A stretch of DNA of 64,000 nt from Ardenticatenaceae bacterium (GTDB lineage: Bacteria; Chloroflexota; Anaerolineae; Promineifilales; Promineifilaceae): NCBI GenBank assembly GCA_020634455.1, contig JACKBQ010000001.1, forward strand, positions 1,674,001 to 1,738,000, read 5' to 3'. The notes under the pieces were generated by a model. It saw only the letters and a program-made list of their open reading frames with translations, had not been told where the DNA came from and made no database searches. A program made the translations under genes and the position numbers. Of the stretch, positions 33,089 to 41,252 are shown in pieces; position 1 is the first letter of the stretch; each line of letters starts with the position of its first letter.

Positions 33089-33778
33089 ATGTCAATTTCA
33101 ATTACCTGGCACGGGCACGCGACATTTTCGCTGGATATCAACGGTACGAGCGTCGTTGTGGACCCATTTTTTGCGGGCAATAATCCGGCTGCCACAACCA
33201 GCGCGGCTGACGTGACGGCCGATTTTATTCTGCAAACGCACGGGCACGGTGACCACATCGCCGACACGGTGGGGCTGGCTAAGCGCACCGGAGCGCAAGT
33301 CATCGCCAATTTTGAGATTTGCAACTGGATTGGGGCACAGGGGCACGAAAATTTGCACGCTATGAACACCGGCGGCGGCTACAACTTCCCCTTTGGCCGG
33401 GTCAAGATGACGGCCGCTTTGCACAGTTCCGGTTTGCCAGATGGCAGCTATGGTGGCGACCCTGGTGGCTACCTGATAATGGCCAATGGCAAGACGATTT
33501 ACATTTCCGGGGACACGGCGCTATTTTCAGACATGGCGCTGATTGGTCGGGCAGGCATTGACGTGGCCATTTTGCCAGTGGGTGACAATTTCACAATGGG
33601 GCCAGAAGATTCGGTGCTGGCGCTGGACTATTTGAAGCCAAAAATGGTGATTCCCTGCCACTACAACACGTGGCCACCCATTGCCATTGATGTGGAGGCC
33701 TGGGCAGAGCGCGTGAAAAAGGAAACGGCCGTTACCCCCCTCATCCTCGCCGTAGACGAAACCCACAAACTTTCGTAG
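33089..33778 (+). CDS. Metallo-beta-lactamase-fold hydrolase (UPF0173 type)
   Basis: A protein of 229 residues. The N-terminal WHGHATFSLD and VDPFF are typical of UPF0173/YtkL proteins. The metal-binding HGHGDHIAD (HxHxDH), a further His in LHSSG, Asp in SGDTALFSD, and the C-terminal PCHYNTWP complete the dinuclear site. The physiological substrate of the family is unknown. It has AAAGGAG before the ATG. Confidence 0.88.
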   Translation: MSISITWHGHATFSLDINGTSVVVDPFFAGNNPAATTSAADVTADFILQTHGHGDHIADTVGLAKRTGAQVIANFEICNWIGAQGHENLHAMNTGGGYNFPFGRVKMTAALHSSGLPDGSYGGDPGGYLIMANGKTIYISGDTALFSDMALIGRAGIDVAILPVGDNFTMGPEDSVLALDYLKPKMVIPCHYNTWPPIAIDVEAWAERVKKETAVTPLILAVDETHKLS

Positions 33779-33779
33779 A

Positions 33780-33857
33780 TTTTATGGGACACAGATAAAC
33801 ACAGATTCACACTGATTTTCTTCTCTATGAAAATCAGTGTAAATCTGTGTCCTATTG
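33780..33857. repeat. Intergenic inverted repeat, ACACAGATT family
   Basis: GGGACACAGATAAACACAG and ATTCACACTGATTTTC on the left are nearly complementary to GAAAATCAGTGTAAATCTGT and GTGTCC on the right. The element separates two convergent genes and may end both transcripts. Confidence 0.75.
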
Positions 33858-33864
33858 TTCATTT

Positions 33865-35214
33865 TTAAGGAGTTAACACTTCTGTAGAGAAGAGGCCGAT
33901 ACGGCCGTTTCCATCTAGCCCAGCAATACTTACTGCATACTGCACTGCCGGGTCTAGCCCCGTAATCGCTACGTTCCCCGCTTCGCCTGCATTTACATAA
34001 CGAAACTCCGGGTATTCTGCTGCTCCCACAGGGCGAAAGGAAATGGCGTACCCTGCGGCATTGCTATCGGGAATCCAGGTAAGGATGTACGCCCCCGGCT
34101 CTGTCATGGGCGAGAGCGACGGGGCAACGGGCTGAGCCGGGCCACCTGCCGCATTCCCCACCAGGGCAATGGTATTCTGTGTCACCTGCCGCAGATAGCT
34201 GTAATCAATCCATTCGGCCGTATCACCACTATTGTGCTGCCGGTTGGGGTCTTCCTGCGATTCGGTAACGCGCACGGCGGAGATACCTGCCTGCAAAAAG
34301 CTGATGTGGTCACTGTAACGGCCGTCCCGATCCTCCGCATCAATCAGCGTGTATGGGAATTCCGGCAGGTACAGGGTGCCTACAAAATTCATGTACCGGG
34401 CAAACTGGCGCGGGGGCGAGCCATCTGGCCCTGGCGAGAAGAGACGCACCGACTGAGGAATGCCTGGCCGTCCCCCCACAATGTCCAAGCTCATCATGCC
34501 GTCAAAACGCCAGCCTTGTAGCAGCCGCTCCGTCACAAAATGAGTGCTGCCCAGCCGATTCTGCTCCTCACCCGCGAACGCCACAAAAATGATTGTCTGG
34601 TTCCACTCGCGGGAGCTGAGCACGCGAGCGGTTTCCAGCAAGGCAGCCACGCCAGAGCCGTTGTCGTTAGCTCCAGGGGCAAAGCTATTGCCGTTGAGCG
34701 GATCAATGCTGCGGGAATCGTAATGTGCAGCTATCACTATCACGCCAGGATGGGTGCCAGTGCCTTGCAGGGTAGCCACAATATTTTGCTGGTTGTAAAC
34801 CACCCCACCCTGATTGACAGGAAATTCATCTACTTCGACGAGAAGACGGCCGTTTCCCACCCGAATAAACTCATTAAAAATCCAGCGCCGTGCTGCCCCA
34901 ATGCCCAACCCTTCCTGATCCGTAACGCTGTACGTGTTGCGCGTATTGAACCCTTGCAGCGTTTGCACATACCCCACCAAATTCTGGTTCGACACCTGAT
35001 CCAGCAAGCTGCGCAAATCTGGGTTCACCCCCTCGATCACGTTCCCTTCTGGGTCCGTGATGAGTGGGCCGGCCTGGGCAATACTGGCAAACGGCGTCCC
35101 GCCCGGTGGGGTGGGAATAGTAAGCTGCTGCGGCCCTTGCAGCAAAGAACAGGACACTAAAAAGAGCAAAATGGGTAAAAGAAGCAGGAACTGTATTCGA
35201 CGAGGCACAATCAC
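33865..35214 (-). CDS. M28-family zinc aminopeptidase lipoprotein with FN3-like tail
   Basis: A protein of 449 residues. It starts at GTG and has a signal peptide ending in LVSC. The M28 catalytic domain shows VIAAHYDSR (His ligand), PGANDNGSG (bridging Asp), AGEEQNRLGS (catalytic and ligand Glu), MSLDIVG (Asp) and YSDHISFL (His). The last 85 residues look like a fibronectin type III domain. It is probably an extracellular, membrane-anchored peptidase for peptide scavenging. The complete metal set suggests activity. A GTG at 35208 is another possible start. Confidence 0.86.
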   Translation of the reverse strand: MIVPRRIQFLLLLPILLFLVSCSLLQGPQQLTIPTPPGGTPFASIAQAGPLITDPEGNVIEGVNPDLRSLLDQVSNQNLVGYVQTLQGFNTRNTYSVTDQEGLGIGAARRWIFNEFIRVGNGRLLVEVDEFPVNQGGVVYNQQNIVATLQGTGTHPGVIVIAAHYDSRSIDPLNGNSFAPGANDNGSGVAALLETARVLSSREWNQTIIFVAFAGEEQNRLGSTHFVTERLLQGWRFDGMMSLDIVGGRPGIPQSVRLFSPGPDGSPPRQFARYMNFVGTLYLPEFPYTLIDAEDRDGRYSDHISFLQAGISAVRVTESQEDPNRQHNSGDTAEWIDYSYLRQVTQNTIALVGNAAGGPAQPVAPSLSPMTEPGAYILTWIPDSNAAGYAISFRPVGAAEYPEFRYVNAGEAGNVAITGLDPAVQYAVSIAGLDGNGRIGLFSTEVLTP

Positions 35215-35271
35215 ACCAAAAAGCGGGTGAGCTAATGATTCACTAACTCACCCGCAGTCAATTTCATTCAA

Positions 35272-36087
35272 CTACCCAGCATCATCGGCTGGCTTATCCA
35301 ATTTCGTCATTGGCGAACTCACACTGTCCGCCTTTTCGCGCGTTTTCATGAACTCAGAAATGATGTCAACCGGGATGGGGAAGATGGTCGTCGTATTTTG
35401 CTCCACGCCAATCTCCACCAGCGTTTGCAGGTAGCGCAAAGTCATCGCACCTGGCTCCGAATTCATGATCCGCGCCGCCTCAGACAGCTTCTGGGCAGAT
35501 TGGAAATCACCTTCAGCCTGAATAATCTTGGCGCGACGCTCACGTTCTGCTTCAGCCTGCCGCGCCATTGCTCGCACCATCGTGCTGTTCAGCTCCACGT
35601 CCTTAATTTCGACGATGGTGACCTTTACACCCCAAGGCTCAGTCGCTTCATCAATGATGTGCTGGAGCGTGTCGTTGATCTGCTCACGATCCTGCAAAAT
35701 CTGATCCATCATGGATTGACCGATGACGTTCCGCAGGCTGGTTTGGGCAATTTGCCAGGTCGCCCGGCGATAATCTTCAACTTGCACGATGGCCATGACG
35801 GGATCAATTACGCGGAAATAAACGACGGCATTCACTTTCACCGTCACGTTATCCCCGGTAATCGCTTCCTGCGCAGGCACGTCCAGGGTAACGGTACGCA
35901 AATCTACCTTCACCATTCTGTCAATGATGGGCACAATGAAGAACAGCCCCGGCCCTTTTGCGCCTTGCACACGCCCTAAGCGAAAAATCACGCCGCGCTC
36001 ATACTCTTGCACAACGCGCACCGAAGCGATCAAAAGAACGATGCCACCAACAACCAAAACACAGAAGATTGGGATTAAAAACTCCAT
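35272..36087 (-). CDS. Slipin / stomatin-like SPFH-domain membrane protein
   Basis: A protein of 271 residues with an N-terminal hydrophobic hairpin (about 4-27). The Band 7 domain follows: VQEYERGVIFRLGRVQGAKG, GLFFIVPIIDR, DVPAQEAITGDNV, then DPVMAI and YRRATWQIAQTSLRNVIG. A Glu/Arg/Ala-rich coiled region (ARQAEAERERRAKI) lies before a C-terminal oligomerisation segment. Prokaryotic slipins organise membrane microdomains and often pair with NfeD proteases, but no nfeD gene is adjacent. The ATG at 36087 follows AAAGGAG. Confidence 0.88.
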   Translation of the reverse strand: MEFLIPIFCVLVVGGIVLLIASVRVVQEYERGVIFRLGRVQGAKGPGLFFIVPIIDRMVKVDLRTVTLDVPAQEAITGDNVTVKVNAVVYFRVIDPVMAIVQVEDYRRATWQIAQTSLRNVIGQSMMDQILQDREQINDTLQHIIDEATEPWGVKVTIVEIKDVELNSTMVRAMARQAEAERERRAKIIQAEGDFQSAQKLSEAARIMNSEPGAMTLRYLQTLVEIGVEQNTTTIFPIPVDIISEFMKTREKADSVSSPMTKLDKPADDAG

Positions 36088-36507
36088 TGCTGACTCCTTT
36101 TTAGGTTGGCAAAGCATCCTGCCGCCATCCTAAAACTGTACGGCCGTTTCCCTACTCGGCCATCATTTTGTTGTCATAAGACAACACACCATTATTATAC
36201 CCCATTTGCCTGTACTGACCCGAAAATATTGCCGTAAACTTGCGCCACCCACTTTCACTGGTCGCTTGTTCAGAACATTGACTTCAGATCGGCAACGGCA
36301 AAAACAAATGAAGTACCACCCAATACGCAAAAGTAGATAAAAAGTTTGCCAAAACACCCCATATCTGGTGGAAAATTAGCGGTTTTCGCCAAATTCCCCC
36401 ATATTTACCTGTCTAGGTACATCCTCTAAAAAGAGAAATTGGTTAGTTTTTCCTTTACATCATTGGTGGAAAGTTGCCGCTCATCAAGCACACATTAAAA
36501 TATCATC
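36088..36507. other. Divergent intergenic region between slipin and ECF sigma genes
   Basis: An AT-rich 420 bp with one ACGGCCGT near 36140. AGCGGTTTTCGCC forms a small hairpin, and CCCCATATCTGG near 36357 resembles CCCATATCTGG in the nrdR leader. No additional gene is supported. The sigma-factor promoter lies at its right end. Confidence 0.45.
36474..36501 (+). promoter_or_regulatory. Promoter for the ECF sigma gene, possibly leaderless
   Basis: TTGCCG (36474-36479), a 16-bp spacer and TAAAAT (36496-36501) place the start site at or within a base or two of the ATG at 36508. There is no Shine-Dalgarno sequence before that ATG. Confidence 0.4.
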
Positions 36508-37074
36508 ATGCCTGTAGATTATCCAGCCACAGAAGACCAAGTGCTTTTGGCGCATATTGTTAACCGCCAGACAGAAGCGTTGAGTGCATTATACGACCGC
36601 TACGGCCGTTTGCTCTACAGTGTTGCCTACCATCTGGTGGGGAACCAACAGCTAGCTGAAGAAATCACATTGGACGTCTTCCGGCGCGTCTGGGAAAAGG
36701 CTGGCAGCTACAAAGCCGACCGGGCCAGCGTACGCACCTGGCTCACCAGCATGACCCGCAACCGGGCCATTGACATGCTGCGCCGCGAAGGCGTGCGCCC
36801 CGAACACACCAGCATTAGCTGGGCCGATTTAACTTTTGAACCACACGCGGACGGCCACTCACCAGAAACGGCCGTTTCCCAAAAAATGCAAAACCAACGC
36901 ATACACGCCGCCCTGGCCGAACTGCCCGAAGAACAGCAAGAAGTGCTGCTCATGGCCTTCTTCAACGGCTACAGCCACAGCCAGATTGCCGACCACCTCA
37001 CCCTGCCCCTGGGCACGGTAAAAACACGCATTCGGTTAGGCATGCACAAACTGAAGCTGGTCTTGCAGCCATAA
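36508..37074 (+). CDS. ECF-family RNA polymerase sigma factor
   Basis: A protein of 188 residues. Region 2 includes ALSALYDRYGRLLYSVAYHL, EEITLDVFRRVWEKAGSY and the region 2.4-like WLTSMTRNRAIDMLRR. Region 4 is LAELPEEQQEVLLMAFFNGY with the HTH SHSQIADHLTLPLGTVKTRI. This pattern and the following RskA-type gene fit the SigK/ECF-19-like group. It directs RNA polymerase to envelope or redox stress genes in relatives. The regulon here is unknown. Confidence 0.92.
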   Translation: MPVDYPATEDQVLLAHIVNRQTEALSALYDRYGRLLYSVAYHLVGNQQLAEEITLDVFRRVWEKAGSYKADRASVRTWLTSMTRNRAIDMLRREGVRPEHTSISWADLTFEPHADGHSPETAVSQKMQNQRIHAALAELPEEQQEVLLMAFFNGYSHSQIADHLTLPLGTVKTRIRLGMHKLKLVLQP

Positions 37075-37137
37075 ATCCAAAAAAAGGGCATCTGCGTATC
37101 TGGTAAGCAGAAATGTTACAAATTTTTTGCAAATTAA

Positions 37138-37863
37138 ATGAAAGGAATGAACACTGAAACACACGCCACTGACCAGCTTGCCGCCTATGCGCTAAACATC
37201 CTCGATCCCGCCGAAGCAACCGAGGTTGAAGCGCACCTGGCAACCTGCGCAGCCTGCCAGGCAGAGCTGCAAGCCTACCAGGAAATCACTGGCTGGTTGG
37301 CGCTGGCTGCACCCACCGTAACACCCTCGGCCAACCTAAAAAACCAATTGATGCAGGAGATTGCCCCGCCAAAGACGGCGACCGCCATACCAAAAGCGCA
37401 ACCCCGGCTCCGAGCAAAATTCAACTGGCGCGACTGGCTCCAAAAACGGCCGATCTGGCAGCCCGCCCTGATCTTAATCGCGATTCTTTTGCTCATTAGC
37501 AACTTCCAACTGCGCCAGCGCCTAAACCAAACCACCGCCCCGGCTAACTTTGGCACCATCACCCTCGCCAGCGAAACCAACGACCAAGCCTCTGGCCTCA
37601 TCATCATCAGCGACGATGGTGAGTATGGCACGCTAGTGGTGCAGCACCTTTCCCCGCTGCCCGAATCACAAGCATACCAGCTTTGGCTCATCAAAGATGG
37701 GCAACGCACCAGCGGCGGCTTGTTCAACGTGTCCGAAGATGGCTATTTAGCAAAAATCATCTACTCGCCAGAACCGCTGGCCCATTACCAAAATTTCGGC
37801 ATTACCATCGAGCCAGCCAGCGGTAGCCCTGGCCCCACCGGCGAAAAAGTGCTGGGCAGCTAA
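37138..37863 (+). CDS. RskA-like anti-sigma factor
   Basis: A protein of 241 residues (238 if the ATG at 37147 is used). The N-terminal zinc-binding anti-sigma domain has LAAYALNILDPAEATEVEAH and HLATCAACQAEL (H..C..C). One membrane helix lies at about residues 112-128 (ALILIAILLLISNFQL). The extracytoplasmic RskA domain contains LSPLPESQAYQLWLIKDGQ. It holds the upstream sigma factor inactive at the membrane and releases it by regulated proteolysis in family members. The pairing with the sigma gene 63 nt upstream is strong context. Confidence 0.9.
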   Translation: MKGMNTETHATDQLAAYALNILDPAEATEVEAHLATCAACQAELQAYQEITGWLALAAPTVTPSANLKNQLMQEIAPPKTATAIPKAQPRLRAKFNWRDWLQKRPIWQPALILIAILLLISNFQLRQRLNQTTAPANFGTITLASETNDQASGLIIISDDGEYGTLVVQHLSPLPESQAYQLWLIKDGQRTSGGLFNVSEDGYLAKIIYSPEPLAHYQNFGITIEPASGSPGPTGEKVLGS

Positions 37864-37967
37864 CCTGGATTTTTTTGATTAGGCCACTAATAAACACAGA
37901 TTGACACCGATAAAAACCAAATCAGTATCCAATTTTCTAAACGACACCCCCAAAAACGAGGTAATTC

Positions 37968-39158
37968 ATGACAAACGAACCAACAATGAAAGCCGCCACC
38001 CAATGCATTTGGGCTGGCGAGGAAGAATATTTGCTGCAAGGAGCTACCCAGGTGCCAGTGGTGCACAGCGTTTCCTTTGGCTACCGGGACGTGGATGAGT
38101 GGCAGGCGGTGGCTTTGGGGCAAAAGGCGGGGCACATTTACGGCCGTAACACAAACCCCACCGTTCACGCCTTCGAGGAAAAAGTGCGCCAGCTAGAAGG
38201 CGGCGAAGCAGCCACCAGCGCCGCCACAGGCATGGGCATCATCAGCAGCGCCTTGTTTGGGCTACTCACCCCCGGCCAGCGCATCGTCTCTGTAAAAGAT
38301 ACCTACGGCGGCACCAACGTTTTGTTCACTGAGTTTCTGCCCCGCTTTCAAATCGGCGTCACCCTTTGCGACACCACCGATCATGCCCAAATCGAAGCCG
38401 AAATTGGGCAAGGCTGCGACCTGGTTTACCTGGAAAGCCCCACCAACCCTACCACCAAAGTGATGGACATCGCCCGGTTGTCCGCGGCGGCCCACGCCGT
38501 CGGAGCCACCGTTATTGTAGACAACACTTTTGCCACGCCCATCAACCAACATCCGCTGGCGCTGGGGGCCGATTTGGTGCTGCACAGCGCCACCAAGTTC
38601 CTGGGCGGCCACGCCGACGCGCTGGGTGGCGTCATCGTTGGGCGCAAAGAGCTAGTGGATCAGATTTACCACTATCGGGAAATCAACGGAGCCACACTGC
38701 ACCCGATGGCGGCGTACTTGCTGCTGCGCGGCACCAAGACGCTGGCACTGCGCATTCGCCAGCAAAACGAAAATGCGCTGAAAATTGCCCAATTTTTGGA
38801 AGCGCATCCAGCCATCGAACAGGTTTTTTACCCAGGATTGGCATCGCACAGCGGACACGCCATTGCCCAAAAGCAGATGCGCGGCTTTGGTGGGATGCTC
38901 AGCTTCATGCTCAAGGAGAACAGCTTCGACGCGGTGCGCCGCTTTTTGCCTCGGCTAAAATTGGCCCACGCGGCTGCCAACCTGGGCGCGGTGGAAACCA
39001 TCGTGGGACCACCTGCCACCACCAGCCACGTGGAATGCACCCCGGAGGAGCGGGCGGCAATGGGCATCCCGGAAAGCTTGATTCGCTACTCTACGGGCAT
39101 TGAAGATGTGGACGATTTGATGGCAGATTTGGCGGGGGCGTTACGGCCGTTTACCTAA
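37968..39158 (+). CDS. Trans-sulfuration PLP enzyme (cystathionine gamma-synthase/lyase family)
   Basis: A fold-type I PLP enzyme of 396 residues acting on sulfur amino acids. It has YGRNTNPTVHAFEEKVRQLE, the SSALFG/YGGT region, YLESPTNPTTKVMDI, VDNTFATPINQHPL with the PLP-contacting Asp, and the lysine motif LHSATKFLGGHADALGG. The C-terminus GPPATTSHVECTPEERAAMG and RYSTGIED fit the cystathionine gamma-synthase/beta-lyase/methionine gamma-lyase group. The exact reaction cannot be fixed from sequence alone. No other Met pathway gene is adjacent. Confidence 0.9.
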   Translation: MTNEPTMKAATQCIWAGEEEYLLQGATQVPVVHSVSFGYRDVDEWQAVALGQKAGHIYGRNTNPTVHAFEEKVRQLEGGEAATSAATGMGIISSALFGLLTPGQRIVSVKDTYGGTNVLFTEFLPRFQIGVTLCDTTDHAQIEAEIGQGCDLVYLESPTNPTTKVMDIARLSAAAHAVGATVIVDNTFATPINQHPLALGADLVLHSATKFLGGHADALGGVIVGRKELVDQIYHYREINGATLHPMAAYLLLRGTKTLALRIRQQNENALKIAQFLEAHPAIEQVFYPGLASHSGHAIAQKQMRGFGGMLSFMLKENSFDAVRRFLPRLKLAHAAANLGAVETIVGPPATTSHVECTPEERAAMGIPESLIRYSTGIEDVDDLMADLAGALRPFT

Positions 39159-39169
39159 ACTGGCAAGAA

Positions 39170-39253
39170 TTGTCATACTGAACGAAGTGAAGTATCCCCA
39201 CCAAGTTGGATGGGATTCTTCATTTCGCTCCGCTCCATTCAGAATGACGAAAC
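39170..39253. repeat. Inverted repeat of the TGTCAT.CTGAACGAAGTGAAG type
   Basis: TTGTCATACTGAACGAAGTG and AAGTATCC on the left are complementary, with mismatches, to GGATTCTTCATTTCGCTCCG and CCATTCAGAATGACGA on the right. This type of dispersed repeat is also seen in other bacterial genomes. It lies between the PLP enzyme and the tRNA. Confidence 0.7.
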
Positions 39254-39291
39254 AAAATAACAATTTGGTCCAATCTACTGGCTCGTGACAC

Positions 39292-39321
39292 AAAAAAAAG
39301 GACATGGCAATTGCCATGTCC
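39292..39321 (-). terminator. Intrinsic terminator of tRNA-Gln
   Basis: A 22-bp perfect palindrome at 39300-39321 (core CATGGCAATTGCCATG) is followed on the minus strand by eight T (39299-39292), directly after the tRNA 3' end. Confidence 0.9.
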
Positions 39322-39329
39322 TCTTCTGA

Positions 39330-39400
39330 CTGCGGGACCAGGATTCGAACCTGGACTAGACGGTTCAGAGCCGCCGGTTCTGCCGTTAAACTATCCCGCA
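39330..39400 (-). tRNA. tRNA-Gln (anticodon CUG)
   Basis: On the minus strand, acceptor arms TGCGGGA and TCCCGCA pair fully. The anticodon arm GGCGG/CCGTC encloses loop CTCTGAA, so the anticodon is CUG. The T arm is CCAGG-TTCGAAT-CCTGG. The discriminator is G and CCA is not encoded, so it depends on a CCA-adding enzyme. It lies on the same strand as gltX, whose coding end is about 150 bp upstream. Confidence 0.95.
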
Positions 39401-39504
39401 CCGTTTGGCTGAACGGAGCGAGATTTTACCAGAAGCCCCTTGCCATGACAACCACGTTTAGTGGCCGTCCACAAATCAATTATCGGATTTGTGCGGACGG
39501 CTTG

Positions 39505-39551
39505 AAGTAAGCGGCCTTCTAATCGGGAAAGTTATTGTTGGCCGCTTACTT
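39505..39551. repeat. 12-bp inverted repeat at the gltX stop
   Basis: AAGTAAGCGGCC (39505-39516) pairs perfectly with GGCCGCTTACTT (39540-39551), which overlaps the gltX stop codon. A second imperfect hairpin (GCCGTCC / GGACGGC) lies just beside it. There is no T-run, so it is more likely a processing or stability element between gltX and tRNA-Gln. Confidence 0.7.
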
Positions 39552-41031
39552 AGGCAAAAAGGGGCACGATTTTGTCTAATCGGGCCACCACACGGTCGCG
39601 ACCGAGCGCCACAACTGATTCAAACAGCGGTGGCGACACTTGCTGCCCGGTCACGGCCAGGCGCATCTGCCCCAGGAAGGGGCCAGCCTTGCCGCTGGCG
39701 GTATGTTTTTCGCCGATAGCCATCAGTTTGGCGCTGATCTCTTCCAGGGTGAAGGGTTGCAAATCAGCCAGCACGTCGCGTGCTTCGCGGAAGGCAGCGG
39801 CGGCAGATTCCAGCGGCAAATGTTTGTGCGTCAGCGCGCCGGCACTTTCTGGCAGGGGGGCTTCTTCACCCAAAAAACGCAAAAATTCGATGGCATCGGG
39901 GAAGCGCTTGAGGCGCACACGCATGGGTGGCATGATCACCAGCAGGGCGTCTACGTTCACTTCTAAACCGGCGGCTTCGAGGAACGGCCGTACCGCTTTT
40001 GCCAGTTCCAACGGCTCCATCTCTTGAATATATTGCCCATTGAGCCAATCCAGCTTGCTGTACGGCAGCTTGGTTGGCGAGGGGCTAACGGTCGCCAAAT
40101 CGAACCGTTCAATGGCTTCGGTCATCGTAAACTTTTCCACGTCGTCGCCAAAGGTCCAGCCGATGTTGGCCAGGAAGTTAAGCACTGCTTCGGGCAGATA
40201 CCCGCCCTGCATGAATTCATCTGCGCGCACCAAAATTTCGGTGCCATCTTCGGTGAAGGCCTGATGGCGCTTGCTCAACTTACCCTTGCCGCTGGGGTTC
40301 AAAATGACGGGCAGATGCACAAAAACGGGCATCTCCCAGCCAAACGCTTTGAACAGGTTCACGTGAATCGGCGCCGTGTTCAACCACTCCACGCCCCGCG
40401 TAATGTGGCTAATTTCCATGAAATGGTCGTCTACCACGTGGGCCAGATGGTAGGTGGGCAGGCCGTTGGATTTGAGCAGCACGTAATCGGTGAACTGGTT
40501 ATTATCGAACATCACATCGCCACGGAGCAGATCGGGAACGGCCGTTTGCCCCTCCAGCGGCATCTTAAAGCGCACCACATACTCACGCCCCGCCGCTTCC
40601 AATTCGGCAACTTTGTCGGCTGGCAGGTCACGGTAACGGCGATCGTAGCCAGAGCGGTCGCCTTTGGCTTCCAGTGCCGCCCGCATTTCGGCCAATTCTT
40701 CGGCCGTAGCGAAACATTTGTAAGCATGATCGTGCTCAATGAGCCAGTTGGCCCATTGTTGGTACAGCGCTTTGCGCTGCGTCTGGATGTACGGGCCGTA
40801 CGGGCCGCCAATATCTGGCCCTTCATCCCACTCGATGCCAAACCAGCGCAAGCTGGTCATGAGACCCTCCAACGCGCCGGGCACAGTGCGCTTGGTGTCT
40901 GTGTCTTCAATGCGCAGCAAAAATTGGCCGCCGTGCCGCCGGGCATAAAGCCAGGCAAACAGCGCGGCCCACACGCCGCCAATGTGTAGATAGCCCGTGG
41001 GGCTGGGTGCAAATCGTGTTCTAACGGTCAT
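39550..41031 (-). CDS. gltX: GltX, glutamyl-tRNA synthetase
   Basis: A class I synthetase of 493 residues that charges tRNA-Glu. It has RFAPSPTGYLHIGGVWAALF (HIGH motif as HIGG, usual for GluRS), RIEDTDTKR, the zinc-less central insertion with AEELAEMR, and KLSKRH (KMSKS). The C-terminal anticodon-binding part follows. The start ATG at 41031 has GGAAG upstream. Proximity to tRNA-Gln may mean it also misacylates tRNA-Gln for the GatCAB route; no GlnRS or gat gene is in the window, so this is speculation. Confidence 0.95.
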   Translation of the reverse strand: MTVRTRFAPSPTGYLHIGGVWAALFAWLYARRHGGQFLLRIEDTDTKRTVPGALEGLMTSLRWFGIEWDEGPDIGGPYGPYIQTQRKALYQQWANWLIEHDHAYKCFATAEELAEMRAALEAKGDRSGYDRRYRDLPADKVAELEAAGREYVVRFKMPLEGQTAVPDLLRGDVMFDNNQFTDYVLLKSNGLPTYHLAHVVDDHFMEISHITRGVEWLNTAPIHVNLFKAFGWEMPVFVHLPVILNPSGKGKLSKRHQAFTEDGTEILVRADEFMQGGYLPEAVLNFLANIGWTFGDDVEKFTMTEAIERFDLATVSPSPTKLPYSKLDWLNGQYIQEMEPLELAKAVRPFLEAAGLEVNVDALLVIMPPMRVRLKRFPDAIEFLRFLGEEAPLPESAGALTHKHLPLESAAAAFREARDVLADLQPFTLEEISAKLMAIGEKHTASGKAGPFLGQMRLAVTGQQVSPPLFESVVALGRDRVVARLDKIVPLFA

Positions 41032-41051
41032 TAATTCTTCCAAATTTTTTT

Positions 41052-41243
41052 TAGCCACAGAGAGCACAGAGGGTTAAGCGGATGCCTTCTCTTGTAGCTA
41101 CTTTGCTTAAATTTCAATGTGAACGGGGAGTATACCGGAATCAGTAAGCAGCTTCCAAACTACTTTTCCTACAAAGGCACACAGGGTACAAATCCTTGAA
41201 GAATTAGTTTCAAGTCTCTAATTTCTCTGTGCGCTCTGTGGCA
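41052..41243. repeat. CACAGAG-family arms 150 bp apart
   Basis: TTAGCCACAGAGAGCACAGA (41052 onward) is complementary to TCTCTGTGCGCTCTGTGGCA (ending about 41243). The 150 bp between them hold no gene. It lies between rodA and gltX and may be a CACAGAG-family element interrupted by other sequence. Confidence 0.6.
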
Positions 41244-41252
41244 AATGAAATC

